Positions 1 to 15,212 of a DNA stretch of 64,000 nucleotides are shown here, in pieces. Every line of letters starts with the position of its first letter. The first letter of the stretch is position 1. The notes below the pieces were generated by a model. That model was not told the origin of the DNA and ran no database searches. It saw only the letters and a list, made by a program, of their open reading frames with translations. This DNA is from DATBQN01 sp963799925 (GTDB lineage: Bacteria > Acidobacteriota > Thermoanaerobaculia > Multivoradales > UBA5704), in assembly GCA_963799925.1 (NCBI GenBank), contig CAWCYZ010000004.1, forward strand, positions 1,054,001-1,118,000. Direction: 5' to 3'. Made by a program: the position numbers and the translations under genes.

Positions 1-7611
<7,611 letters not shown>

Positions 7612-7631
7612 GTGGCGTAGGATCGCCCGTC

Positions 7632-8690
7632 ATGGGAGCCAACGAGCTCATCTTTGCCGGGGTGCCGGGCCCCGACCTCGACCGTGCCTCGGCGGCTCTC
7701 CTCGCCGAGCACCGGCCGGGCGGGGTGGTGCTCCTGGGGCGGAACTTCAAGACCCTGGAGCAGCTCGCCAAGCTCACCGACGACCTGCGGCGGCTCCTCC
7801 CCGAGGCGATCCTCGCCATCGATGCCGAGGGGGGGCGGGTGGATCGGATGCGCGACATCGTGGCCCCGGCGCCGGCCGCCTCGCTGCTCGCCCGCCGGCC
7901 GCCTTCCCTCGCGCTGCAGGCGGGCACCTGGATCGCCCGCGCCCTGCGCCTCTTCGACTTCGACATGGATTTCGCCCCGGTGGTCGATCTCGACCGCGGC
8001 GAGGTCGACAACGCCCTCGACGGGCGCACGTTCGGCGCCACGCACGAGCAGGTGATCCCGCGCGCCCGCGCCTTTCTGCGCGGGCTCCACGCCGGCGGCG
8101 TCGGCGGCTGCATCAAGCACTTCCCCGGCCTGGGCGGCGCCGGCGCCGACACCCACCACCATGGCGCGGCGATCTACCTGCCGGCGGGCGAGCTGGCGCG
8201 CGACCTCGAGCCGTTCGCCGCCCTCGCCCACCTGGCAGGGGCGGTGATGGTGGGGCACGCCGCCTATCCGGCCTACGACACCTCGGGCCGCCCGGCGACG
8301 CTGTCGCCGGCGATCCTGGGCGGCCTGCTGCGCGGCCGGCTGGCCTTCGACGGCCTGGTGGTCTCCGACGATCTCGAGATGAAGGCTCTCGCCGAGTGGG
8401 GCGGCATCGCCGAGCGCACCGCCGCGGCCTTCGCCGCCGGCTGTGACGCGCTCCTCGTCTGCCATCGCCTGGAGGACCTGCCGGAGGTGATCGCCCGCCT
8501 CGAGGACCCCGGCCTCGGCTCCCGCCGGGAGGAGGCGCTCGCCCGCGTCGCCCTCTACCGCGAGCGCCTGGCCACCCTGGGTGCGGCGCGCGAGCAGGCG
8601 GCCCACACCGGCGAGCCGAGCGATCGCCTGGAGGAGATCCGCGGCGCCCTCGGCCAGGTGCGTGCCAGCGCCGAGGCGGCGGAAGCCTGA
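7632..8690 (+). CDS. nagZ: Beta-N-acetylhexosaminidase (GH3, NagZ-type)
   Basis: 352 residues, single-domain GH3 of the NagZ type, which removes N-acetylglucosamine from anhydro-muropeptides during peptidoglycan recycling. Visible motifs: IDAEGGRVDR (63-72), KHFPGLGGAG (162-171), the Asp-His pair in GADTHHHG (Asp173, His175) expected to act as general acid/base, and VVSDDLEM (243-250) carrying the nucleophilic Asp. No signal peptide, fitting a cytosolic enzyme. The ATG is chosen because the TIM barrel starts at once and because a TAGGAT hexamer lies 7 bases upstream, suggesting a leaderless transcript; there is no Shine-Dalgarno sequence. It begins 20 bp after the NRPS stop, but function gives no reason to link them. 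The C-terminal 40 residues are helical and charged. Confidence 0.9.
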   Translation: MGANELIFAGVPGPDLDRASAALLAEHRPGGVVLLGRNFKTLEQLAKLTDDLRRLLPEAILAIDAEGGRVDRMRDIVAPAPAASLLARRPPSLALQAGTWIARALRLFDFDMDFAPVVDLDRGEVDNALDGRTFGATHEQVIPRARAFLRGLHAGGVGGCIKHFPGLGGAGADTHHHGAAIYLPAGELARDLEPFAALAHLAGAVMVGHAAYPAYDTSGRPATLSPAILGGLLRGRLAFDGLVVSDDLEMKALAEWGGIAERTAAAFAAGCDALLVCHRLEDLPEVIARLEDPGLGSRREEALARVALYRERLATLGAAREQAAHTGEPSDRLEEIRGALGQVRASAEAAEA

Positions 8691-8783
8691 GACTCGGGCG
8701 GCGCATCTCGCGGCCTCGGCGAACGGTTGCGGCGCCATCCCTCGTCCGCCGGCTGGCACGGGTGCTGCTGGACGGAGTGGCTC

Positions 8784-9155
8784 ATGGACGACCCGCGGCC
8801 CATCGTCTGCGTCGACCTGAACGGCGTCCTCGACGCCTACACCGGCTGGCGCGGCGCCGAGCACTGGGATCCGCCGCGCGCCGGGGCGGGGGAGTTCCTC
8901 CGCGCCCTGAACGATCGCGGCTACCGCGTCGTCGTCTTCACCACCCGCTACGCCCCCGACGCCGAGGCCTGGCTCGCCGCCCACGGCCTCTCCCGTTACG
9001 TCGCCGAGGTGACCGACCGCAAGCTTGCCGCGCACGTCTTCGTCGACGACCGGGCGGTCTGCTTCCAGGGCGACTTCGCCGCCACTCTGGAACAGGTGGC
9101 GCGCTTCGCCGCGCACTGGGAGGCGCCGGCCTCCGATAGGAAATCGGCCGGCTGA
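8784..9155 (+). CDS. Small HAD-like phosphatase-family protein
   Basis: 123 residues. The N-terminal VDLNGVLD matches HAD motif I in the D-x-N-G-x-L-D form seen in small uncharacterised HAD proteins. VFTTRY (about residue 52) fits motif II (Thr) and HVFVDDRA (about 86) fits motif IV with its acidic pair. There is no cap domain, so it is at the short end of the superfamily and its substrate cannot be guessed. The chosen ATG is immediately before the hydrolase fold; an in-frame start 57 bases upstream would add a Cys/Trp-rich stretch unlike the family. It is convergent with the next gene, and its TGA lies in a perfect inverted repeat. Confidence 0.7.
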   Translation: MDDPRPIVCVDLNGVLDAYTGWRGAEHWDPPRAGAGEFLRALNDRGYRVVVFTTRYAPDAEAWLAAHGLSRYVAEVTDRKLAAHVFVDDRAVCFQGDFAATLEQVARFAAHWEAPASDRKSAG

Positions 9156-9175
9156 CTGCTCCGGCCAGTCAGCCG
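9149..9175. terminator. Perfect 10-bp hairpin shared by two convergent genes
   Basis: CGGCTGACTG (9149-9158) pairs exactly with CAGTCAGCCG (9166-9175) across a 7-base loop. The TGA of the plus-strand HAD gene and the TGA of the minus-strand gene are both inside the stem, mirror-placed. There is no U-tract. It probably acts as a bidirectional transcript end. Confidence 0.55.
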
Positions 9176-10980
9176 ATCGGCGGCCGCGCCGCTCTCAGGC
9201 AAGTCCGCAGGCGGGCCCGGTAGCGCTCGGCGGCGCGCTCCAGGCGCGCGGCTTCCGCCGCGTCGTACGCCATGGCGCTGTCGCGAGCGAGAGTCTGCCG
9301 GCCGAGCTGGAAGGCCAGATAGACGGCGCGGTAGAAGGCCAGCACGGGCGCGGCGACCGGCGCCGCGTCCCCCTCCCCGAGCCGCCGGCGGAGGAGCTCG
9401 ATCTCGCCCGCGTCGAGCTCCAGCTCCTCGATCGCTCCCGCCAGGTCCCATGCCGCGTCCTGCGCCCCGACGAGGTCGTGCCCGCGCCAGTGGTCGAGGC
9501 CGTCGGTCTTGACGATGCGGCCGTCCGGCCGGACGAGCCACTCCCAGCTCTGCAGCTTGTGATCCCCGAGCACCGGGCGGGCGCGCCGCCCGAGCGCCGG
9601 GACCAGCGGCGCGAAGGCGCGGAGACCTTCCGCCGTCTCGTCGCCCAGCGCCGCGGCGGCGTTGTGGTGGGCCATCTCGAAGAGCCGGGCGGGCGAGGCC
9701 CCGGAGGTCCCCGCCGGGGCGGGGAAGCGCCGCGCGACGAACGCCAGGTATCGCGCCAGGTGCTCGACGAGCGCTCGGCGGTCGACGTCGGCGACGGCGA
9801 GCGGCCTCGCCCCCTCCAGCCAGGGTCCGACGAGGAAGCCGTGGCGCAGCGCGGCGACCGGCGGCCCGAAGCCGGCCGCCGCGAGGATCCGCGCGCGCTC
9901 GTACGCCTCGTCGCCATAGCGCCCAAGGCCCACGAACTTGAGCAGGAAGGCGCCGCGCTCGGTGCGCACGAGCCACTTGCGCCGCTCCTGCTGCGGGTCG
10001 GCCGGCGGCCAGCACGCCTCGCCAGGGAAGATTCGCCACCGCCACCTCCCGCCGCTCAGATCCTGCGGCGGCGCCACCGCCCGCCCGATGCGGTCCGCCG
10101 CCCAGCGCGCCAGGTGGCGCGGCGAATCCGCCGGCAATTCCAGGAACAGCTCCTCGAAGCTCGCCGTCAGCCGCCGCGCCCGCGCCCAGCGGGCGCGATG
10201 GCGGCCGCTCGACCGCGGCCCGAGGTCGCCCGCATGTCCCGGCAGGAAGGTGATCGCCGGCGGCGCCACGCCGCGGTCCTCCAGCCAGTCGGCGACCGCG
10301 CCGAAGGAGCTGCCGGAGAGGCCCGGCCCCTCGTCGACCACCGCGTAGCGGCGGCCCTCCGAGGCGGCGAGCCGCCGGGCGAGAGCGGGGGAGAGGTCGA
10401 GGTGGCGCGCGAAGGGATGGCCCACCGGGCGCACCGTCACCAGCCTGTTCGCCCCGGTGGCCGTCGCCACCGCGGCGCCCAGGCTGCTGCCGATGCTGCG
10501 GATGCCGATCACCGTGAGCGGTCCAGCGCTCTCGCCGGCGAGCCGCGCCCCGGCGGCGAGATAGGCCTCCGGGTAGAGGGCATAGATCGAGTAGCCCTCG
10601 GGGACCTTGATCTCGACCTCGGTCTCGATCTCGTGCGGCAGCGCCGGGCCCGCCGGCCCCGCCAGCCGGTCGAGGGCGCGGCGAGCGCGCCGCAGCTCGG
10701 CGCGGACGGCGCCCGCGTCGTCGTCCCCGGAGCAGCCCCCAGCGCATCCGACAGCGCATCCGACAGACCTGCCGACAGACCTGCCGGCGGACCAGCGCGC
10801 GAAGGACGACCGCAGCGCCGCGGCGAGGGCGAGCGTGAGGCCGCCGAGCGCCTCGGCCAGGCGCGACGGCCGCTCGGCGCCGTCCGCCGCCAGCCGCGCG
10901 TCGAGCATGCCCTGCGCCAGCTCGCCCGCGGCGATCAGCAGACCGGCGAGCGCCGCATGGCGCGCCAGACCGTCCGGCAT
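9169..10980 (-). CDS. Phosphoribosyltransferase-like plus aminoglycoside-phosphotransferase-like fusion protein
   Basis: About 603 residues from the ATG at 10980. Three parts: a helical N-terminus with low-complexity tail (GRSVGRSVGCAVGCAGG, from a short DNA repeat); a central Rossmann-like region with IGIRSIGSSLGAAVA and a PRPP-loop-like AVVDEGPGLSGSSFG; and a C-terminal kinase-like region with LGDHKLQSWEWL and DGLDHW...QDAAWDLAGA, resembling the catalytic GDxxxxN/DW blocks of APH-type kinases. Inference: an enzyme acting on a phosphorylated nucleoside-like substrate; no function is established. No in-frame ATG/GTG/TTG exists between 10980 and the repeat element at 11112-11207. Family resemblance suggests the true N-terminus may be 15-20 residues longer, so the start is uncertain. 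Divergent from the pseudouridine synthase. Confidence 0.65.
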   Translation of the reverse strand: MPDGLARHAALAGLLIAAGELAQGMLDARLAADGAERPSRLAEALGGLTLALAAALRSSFARWSAGRSVGRSVGCAVGCAGGCSGDDDAGAVRAELRRARRALDRLAGPAGPALPHEIETEVEIKVPEGYSIYALYPEAYLAAGARLAGESAGPLTVIGIRSIGSSLGAAVATATGANRLVTVRPVGHPFARHLDLSPALARRLAASEGRRYAVVDEGPGLSGSSFGAVADWLEDRGVAPPAITFLPGHAGDLGPRSSGRHRARWARARRLTASFEELFLELPADSPRHLARWAADRIGRAVAPPQDLSGGRWRWRIFPGEACWPPADPQQERRKWLVRTERGAFLLKFVGLGRYGDEAYERARILAAAGFGPPVAALRHGFLVGPWLEGARPLAVADVDRRALVEHLARYLAFVARRFPAPAGTSGASPARLFEMAHHNAAAALGDETAEGLRAFAPLVPALGRRARPVLGDHKLQSWEWLVRPDGRIVKTDGLDHWRGHDLVGAQDAAWDLAGAIEELELDAGEIELLRRRLGEGDAAPVAAPVLAFYRAVYLAFQLGRQTLARDSAMAYDAAEAARLERAAERYRARLRTCLRAARPPIG

Positions 10981-11111
10981 CGCCTCGACCGCGGCGATCC
11001 CCGCGCGCAGGCGAGAGGCGAGCTCTCCGGCACCTCCCGCCGCGTCGCATCGCCGTAGACGAGCACGCGCGCGGGTCGGTGCAAGAAGCCGTCCAGGCGT
11101 CGCGCCCGGGT

Positions 11112-11207
11112 ACTGGGTCCGTTGGGTCCCGAGGACGGCCGCCTGGAAGGGGGTTCGGGAGGGCGGTCCCGAGGGCGGTCGCCCGCAGGGGACCAAACGG
11201 ACCCAGT
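11112..11207. repeat. MITE-like palindromic element, copy 1
   Basis: 96-bp intergenic element. It begins ACTGGGTCCGTTGGGTCCC and ends with the near-complementary GGGACCAAACGGACCCAGT, giving terminal inverted repeats of about 19 bp with one mismatch. A 95-bp copy lies at 43217-43311 and a 55-bp internally deleted copy at 44352-44406. All are between genes and preceded by GGT. No open frame inside. Confidence 0.8.
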
Positions 11208-11242
11208 GGCCGCGCCCGGCAGCGGCGACAGCGAGGCCGGCC

Positions 11243-11251
11243 TGCTACTCT
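11243..11251 (+). promoter_or_regulatory. Extended -10 element, probably leaderless start
   Basis: TGC followed by TACTCT, then 7 bases to the ATG at 11259. A transcript starting at the usual distance from this hexamer would begin at or next to the start codon. No Shine-Dalgarno sequence is present. Confidence 0.4.
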
Positions 11252-11258
11252 TCGCCCG

Positions 11259-12275
11259 ATGCCCGCGCCCGACGCCGCCACGGAAGGCCCGCTGTCCCGC
11301 ACCGTCGATCCCGGCGACGCGGAGGCGACCGTCTCCGCCTTCGTCCGTACGCTCGTCCCCGGCGTCCCCTGGAGCCGGGCGCGCGAGCTCTGCCGTAGCG
11401 GGCGGGTGTGGGTCGACGGGGCGGCGGCGCGCGACCCGGCGTCGCGGCTCGCCGCGGGGAGCGTCGTCGAGCTGCGGCCGGAGGGGGCGCGGGCGCCGCG
11501 CGGTCCGCTCGCGCCGGAGGACATCGTCCACGCCGACTCCGAGGTGGTGGTGGTCCACAAGCCCGCGGGCATCCTGACCGTCCCCTGGAGCGAGGAGGAC
11601 CGCGACACCCTGGTCACCCTGGCCCGTGCGGTCCTGACGCGCAAGGAGAGCGCCCGCCGCGCCGCCGGAAAGAGCGCCGCCAAAGGCGCCAGCAAAAACG
11701 CCGAGCACGGCGGGCCGGGGCCGCGGCTGCGCGTCGTCCAGCGGCTCGACAAGGAGACCTCGGGCCTCCTCGTCTTCGCGCGCACCGTCGTCGCCGAGCG
11801 GCATCTCCAGCAGCAGCTCCGCGCCCACAGCATGCTGCGCCGCTACCTCGCCCTCGTCCACGGCCGCGCGGCGGACGCCACCTACGACACGCTCCTCGTC
11901 GCCGACCGCGGCGACGGCCTGCGCGGCTCGTGGGGCGTCTTCCGGCGGCCGAAGGGCGCGCCGCCGGAGACCGCGCGCCGCGCCGTCACCCACGTCGAGG
12001 TGCTCGAGCCTCTGCGCGGCGCCACCTTCGTCGCCTGCGAGCTCGAGACCGGCCGCCAGCACCAGATCCGCATCCACCTCTCCGAGGCCGGCTTCCCGCT
12101 CGTCGGCGAGCGGGTCTACGTGCGCGGCTTCGCCGGCCCGCTGCTGCCGGCGCCGCGGCCGATGCTCCACGCCGCGCGGCTCGGCTTCGTCCACCCGCGC
12201 ACCGGGCGCGAGCTGCTCTTCGAGGCGCCGCCGCCGCCCGACTTCACCGCCGCGCTCGACCGGCTGCGGCGCTGA
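11259..12275 (+). CDS. RluA-family RNA pseudouridine synthase with S4 domain
   Basis: 338 residues. The N-terminal third has an S4-like RNA-binding segment (SRARELCRSGRVWVDGA). The catalytic domain carries RVVQRLDKETSGLLVF with the catalytic Asp in the RLDKETSG motif, and ETGRQHQIRIHLS, which is diagnostic for the RluA family. It isomerises uridine in rRNA or tRNA; which site is not visible. An Ala/Lys-rich insertion separates the two halves of the catalytic domain. The ATG at 11259 is chosen because a longer frame would translate the repeat element at 11112-11207, and because an extended -10 lies just upstream. Confidence 0.9.
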   Translation: MPAPDAATEGPLSRTVDPGDAEATVSAFVRTLVPGVPWSRARELCRSGRVWVDGAAARDPASRLAAGSVVELRPEGARAPRGPLAPEDIVHADSEVVVVHKPAGILTVPWSEEDRDTLVTLARAVLTRKESARRAAGKSAAKGASKNAEHGGPGPRLRVVQRLDKETSGLLVFARTVVAERHLQQQLRAHSMLRRYLALVHGRAADATYDTLLVADRGDGLRGSWGVFRRPKGAPPETARRAVTHVEVLEPLRGATFVACELETGRQHQIRIHLSEAGFPLVGERVYVRGFAGPLLPAPRPMLHAARLGFVHPRTGRELLFEAPPPPDFTAALDRLRR

Positions 12276-12401
12276 GCCCGCGCGCCGGCGGCGGAACGGG
12301 CCCGAGGTTGTAGGATCGCGCCTCGTGCGCGATAGCGGACGCGGAGACGGCAGACCGGGTCGAGGGCACGAGCGCCGCGGGACCTGCTCCGCTCGGTCCC
12401 G

Positions 12402-13040
12402 GTGGCGCTCGCCTGGCGCTACGGCTGCCACGCGGCGATGCTGCTGCTCTCGCTCTGGAACGAGGCCCGGCCGGCGCCGCACCTGCCCGACACGCTGCTC
12501 GACCGGCTGCCGCGCCTCCCCTGGCTCGAGCCCTGGAACTATTGGCTCTGGCTCGCCGCCTACGTGCCGGTCGCCCTCCTCCTCTGGCGCCGCGACCGCG
12601 CCTCGTTTCTCCGCTTCCTCTGGGTCGGCGGCCTGCTGAGCCTGGCGCGGGGGATCTGCGTCGATCTGACCGGGTTGGGACCCGTCTACGGGCCGGACGT
12701 CAACGCCGGCCTGCGCGGCGCGGCGCTGCTCCACGCCTGGCTGCGGCTGATCAACCCCTTCGCCAGCCTCTTCGGCGACGCCGCCCGCGTCTATCTCACC
12801 AAGGACCTCTTCTTCTCGGGGCACGCTTCGAGCACCTTCCTGCTCTGGCTCTACTGCCGCGGCCGCGGCCGTCTCGGTCCCCTGGCGCTCGCCGCCCACC
12901 TCCTCACCGTCGCCGTCGTCCTCCTCTGCCACCTCCACTACACGATCGACGTCGTCGGCGCCTGGGCGATCACCTTCAGCCTCTACGTCCTCGCCGAGCG
13001 GTGCTGGCCGGCGCGCCCGGCGCGGCTCGCGTTCCATTAA
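12402..13040 (+). CDS. Sphingomyelin-synthase-like (PAP2-related) integral membrane protein
   Basis: 212 residues from GTG, with about five or six hydrophobic helices. LTKDLFFSGHASSTFLL supplies the first catalytic His, and CHLHYTIDVVGAWA supplies the H-x-x-Y-T-I-D-V block with the second His and Asp. This is the triad of the sphingomyelin synthase / PAP2-like C family, which moves phospho-headgroups between lipids or hydrolyses lipid phosphates. The substrate is unknown. Upstream, TAGGAT sits 8 bases before a GTG at 12325 whose frame would join this one through RDLLRSVPVALAW if one base were changed near 12380. The true start may therefore be 12325 with a frameshift. Confidence 0.75.
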   Translation: MALAWRYGCHAAMLLLSLWNEARPAPHLPDTLLDRLPRLPWLEPWNYWLWLAAYVPVALLLWRRDRASFLRFLWVGGLLSLARGICVDLTGLGPVYGPDVNAGLRGAALLHAWLRLINPFASLFGDAARVYLTKDLFFSGHASSTFLLWLYCRGRGRLGPLALAAHLLTVAVVLLCHLHYTIDVVGAWAITFSLYVLAERCWPARPARLAFH

Positions 13041-13088
13041 GATGCGGAGAGCTCGAGCACGAACCTCGTCAACCCTAGGAGACAGCGC

Positions 13089-13658
13089 ATGCCTCGCAAG
13101 CACCCAGCGGTCCTCGGAATGGCCCTCGTCCTGCTCACCAGCGCCGCGATCCACGCCCAGACGCCGCCGGGCGAAGGGAAGCCCGGCGAGATGAAGCCCG
13201 CGGCTCCCGAGCACCCCGCGCTGCAGCGCAGCGGATCGCCTCAAGGCAACCCGATCGGGGAGCTGGAGAAGTCGATCGCGGGACGGGAGAAGGAGCCCTC
13301 GGGAACGGTCTTCAAGAACGTCCAGATCTTGAAGCAGGTGCCGGCGGGGCAGCTCCTGGACATCATGCGGATGGGCTTCAGCCGCTCGCTGGGGGTGCGC
13401 TGCTCGAAGTGCCACATCATGGGCCAGTGGGAGAAGGACGACAAGGACGACAAGCAGGTGGCCCGCGACATGATGAAGATGACCAGCACCATCAACAACG
13501 ACCTCCTGAAGAACATCAAGAACCTGATGAGCGACAAGCCCGAGGTCACCTGCGCCACCTGCCACCGCGGCCAGGAGAAGCCCGCGACCACGATGGAAGG
13601 CGCGCCAGGCGGGCACGGGGAGAGGCCGTCGCCGGCCGCCAAGCCCAGCGGCCGCTAG
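13089..13658 (+). CDS. Exported diheme c-type cytochrome (reaction-centre cytochrome-like), paralogue 1
   Basis: 189 residues: signal peptide (LGMALVLLTSAAIHAQ), a Pro/Gly-rich linker, then a domain with two haem-binding motifs, CSKCH (about residue 101) and CATCH (about 157). The core KNVQILKQVPAGQLLDIM...SLGVRC resembles the c-type cytochrome family related to photosynthetic reaction-centre cytochrome subunits, common in non-phototrophic Acidobacteriota. It likely carries electrons in the periplasm. A strong ribosome site (GGAGA) precedes the ATG in the context GACAGCGCATG, shared with the second cytochrome and with the Cys-rich peptide at 52418. The C-terminus is Pro/Gly/Ser-rich and probably disordered. 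Confidence 0.88.
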   Translation: MPRKHPAVLGMALVLLTSAAIHAQTPPGEGKPGEMKPAAPEHPALQRSGSPQGNPIGELEKSIAGREKEPSGTVFKNVQILKQVPAGQLLDIMRMGFSRSLGVRCSKCHIMGQWEKDDKDDKQVARDMMKMTSTINNDLLKNIKNLMSDKPEVTCATCHRGQEKPATTMEGAPGGHGERPSPAAKPSGR

Positions 13659-13778
13659 CCGGCCGAGGACAGAACGCCGGAGCGGGTCGCGCGACCGCTC
13701 CGGCCGGGCTCACCCGCCGCGCCTTCCGTCCATACCGCCCATCCATCCGCCTCGCGCCGCGGCAGCGCCGCCGTCGTC

Positions 13779-13978
13779 GCGGTAGCTCGGCGCGCGGCGC
13801 GGTAGCCCAGCGCATCGAGCGGCAACCCGGCGCGCGGTGCGGTAGCTCAGGCGCGCGACCGGGAAGGCGAGCGCATCGAGCGGAAGCCGGGCGCGCGGTG
13901 CGGAAGCCCGGCGCGCGAACGGGAGAACGAGCGCACGGTCGGGAAGCCGGGCGCGCGGTCGGGAAGCCCGGCCGGCGA
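13779..13978. repeat. Ten-unit tandem repeat, 20-bp period
   Basis: Ten degenerate units of 19-21 bp, typified by TCGGGAAGCCGGGCGCGCGG, run head to tail. Units alternate between GCGCGCGG and GCGCATCGA endings. The period is not a multiple of three and no credible protein spans it. It lies between the two cytochrome paralogues. No unique spacers, so it is not a CRISPR. Confidence 0.75.
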
Positions 13979-14063
13979 CGGATTCGGGCGGCCGCGCGGC
14001 GGGCGAGCGGAAGCGTGCGGGTCTTCCGGGAAGAGACGGCGCCTAAGAGGAAAAAATGAGTTT

Positions 14064-14252
14064 TTCCCGGAAGCGGGCGGGGCGCAACAGGAAGGCGTCA
14101 ACCCTTCCCGGAAGAGCTCGCGAGCGGCGGGAAAACCCGGGCTCTTCCCGGATAACCCCGGCTCTTCCCGGAAGAGGGCGGGCGGGAAGGGGAAGAGCCG
14201 GGCCCTTCCCGGAAGAGGGGGCGCGCCGCGGGACGACGCGAGCCCTTCCCGC
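14064..14252. repeat. Phased TTCCCGGAA palindrome cluster
   Basis: TTCCCGG cores start at 14064, 14105, 14145, 14165, 14206 and (as TTCCCGC) 14246. Spacing is 41, 40, 20, 41 and 40 bases, all multiples of about 20. Several are 7-bp-armed hairpins (CTCTTCC-C-GGAAGAG). It continues the 20-bp period of the neighbouring array with different units. The rest of 13659-14256 holds no gene that I can support. Confidence 0.65.
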
Positions 14253-14256
14253 CATC

Positions 14257-14463
14257 TCAGCTCACCGGCGGCCCGTCGGCCTTCGCCGCGGCGGCGGCCG
14301 GGCGACGGCGGGGGTGGCGCCGCCGCGGCGCGACGCCGAACGCGACCAGCCGGTCGCTCTCGAGCCTTAGGGAGCCCCGCAGGAGCGCCGCGAGCTGGTT
14401 GCGCAGGGCGCGGCCCTGGGCGAGCGTGGCCATCCGCGCGTGGTGGGTCTCCCGCAGCCTCAT
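14257..14463 (-). CDS. Possible small basic protein (68 residues)
   Basis: The protein begins MRLRETHHARMATLAQGRAL and ends in an Arg-rich tail (FGVAPRRRHPRRR). The middle, RNQLAALLRGSLRLESDRLV, would form an amphipathic helix. I do not recognise a family. There is no clear ribosome site, and the gene faces the second cytochrome with 180 bp between. It may be a real short gene or chance coding in GC-rich DNA. Confidence 0.3.
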   Translation of the reverse strand: MRLRETHHARMATLAQGRALRNQLAALLRGSLRLESDRLVAFGVAPRRRHPRRRPAAAAAKADGPPVS

Positions 14464-14646
14464 CGACCGCGGGATCGTCGCCGAAGAGCCCGTGCGTGTC
14501 AACCGGGTTGGCGAGGGGCCGTCGGACGGCCTAGGCCGCCCCCTCGCTGAACCCCCCGCGGCCGCGCGCGGACTCACCCGCCGCAGCGCAGCGGTCCGGG
14601 CCGCCCTGGCTCGGACGTACGAACGCGCAACTCGAGGGGACAGCGC

Positions 14647-15165
14647 ATGCCTTGGAAGCCCAGAGCGGTCGTCGGATCGGTCCTCGCCCTGCTCACCGCC
14701 GCCGTCATCCATGCCCAGATGCAGCCCGGCAGCGTTCCACCGAGCGCGCCGCCGGCCGGCGGCGGCCATTCCAACCCGGCCGAGGAGCTGGAGCGGTCGA
14801 TCGCGGGCCGCGAGAAGGAGCCCGCGGGCACGGTGTTCAAGAATGTCCAGATCCTCAAGCAGGTGCCGGCTGGGCAGCTCTTGGACGTCATGCGCGGCGG
14901 CTTCAGCCGGTCGCTCGGCGTGCGGTGCGCGCACTGCCACGTGATCGGCGAGTGGGACAAGGACGACAAGGACGAGAAGCGGATCGCCCGCGAGATGCTG
15001 AAGATGACCGCCGCCATCAACAAGGACCAGCTGAAGAGCATCAAGGGCCTGCACAACGACGCCCATGTCACCTGCGCCACCTGCCATCGCGGCCAGACCT
15101 CGCCGGCGACGAGCATGGAAGGCGACGGCGAAGGCCGGCCGGCGGCGTCCAAGCCCGGCCGGTGA
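14647..15165 (+). CDS. Exported diheme c-type cytochrome, paralogue 2
   Basis: 172 residues, clearly homologous to the gene at 13089 along its length. Signal peptide (VLALLTAAVIHAQ), shared block AGREKEPAGTVFKNVQILKQ, and haem motifs CAHCH (about residue 97) and CATCH (about 152). The first motif differs from CSKCH in paralogue 1, and the linker is shorter. Translation context is GGGGACAGCGCATG. The pair probably arose by duplication; the 988 bp between them is mostly 20-bp repeats. Role: periplasmic electron transfer, partner unknown. Confidence 0.88.
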   Translation: MPWKPRAVVGSVLALLTAAVIHAQMQPGSVPPSAPPAGGGHSNPAEELERSIAGREKEPAGTVFKNVQILKQVPAGQLLDVMRGGFSRSLGVRCAHCHVIGEWDKDDKDEKRIAREMLKMTAAINKDQLKSIKGLHNDAHVTCATCHRGQTSPATSMEGDGEGRPAASKPGR

Positions 15166-15194
15166 GCGCCCGCGGCGAGACCGGCCGGAGGTGA

Positions 15195-15210
15195 GGCGAG
15201 CTTCCTCGCC
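15195..15210. terminator. Short hairpin between convergent genes
   Basis: GGCGAG and CTCGCC (6-bp arms) around a CTTC loop, placed between the cytochrome stop at 15165 and the amidohydrolase stop at 15213. No U-tract. Weak support as a bidirectional terminator. Confidence 0.35.
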
Positions 15211-15212
15211 GA

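Noticed and set aside
11079..11258. 60-residue N-terminal extension of the pseudouridine synthase
   Set aside because: It translates the MITE-like element and lacks similarity to the family; the start at 11259 has its own -10 element.
13779..14252. Possible CRISPR array
   Set aside because: Repeats are directly adjacent with no unique spacers of constant length, and no cas genes are present.
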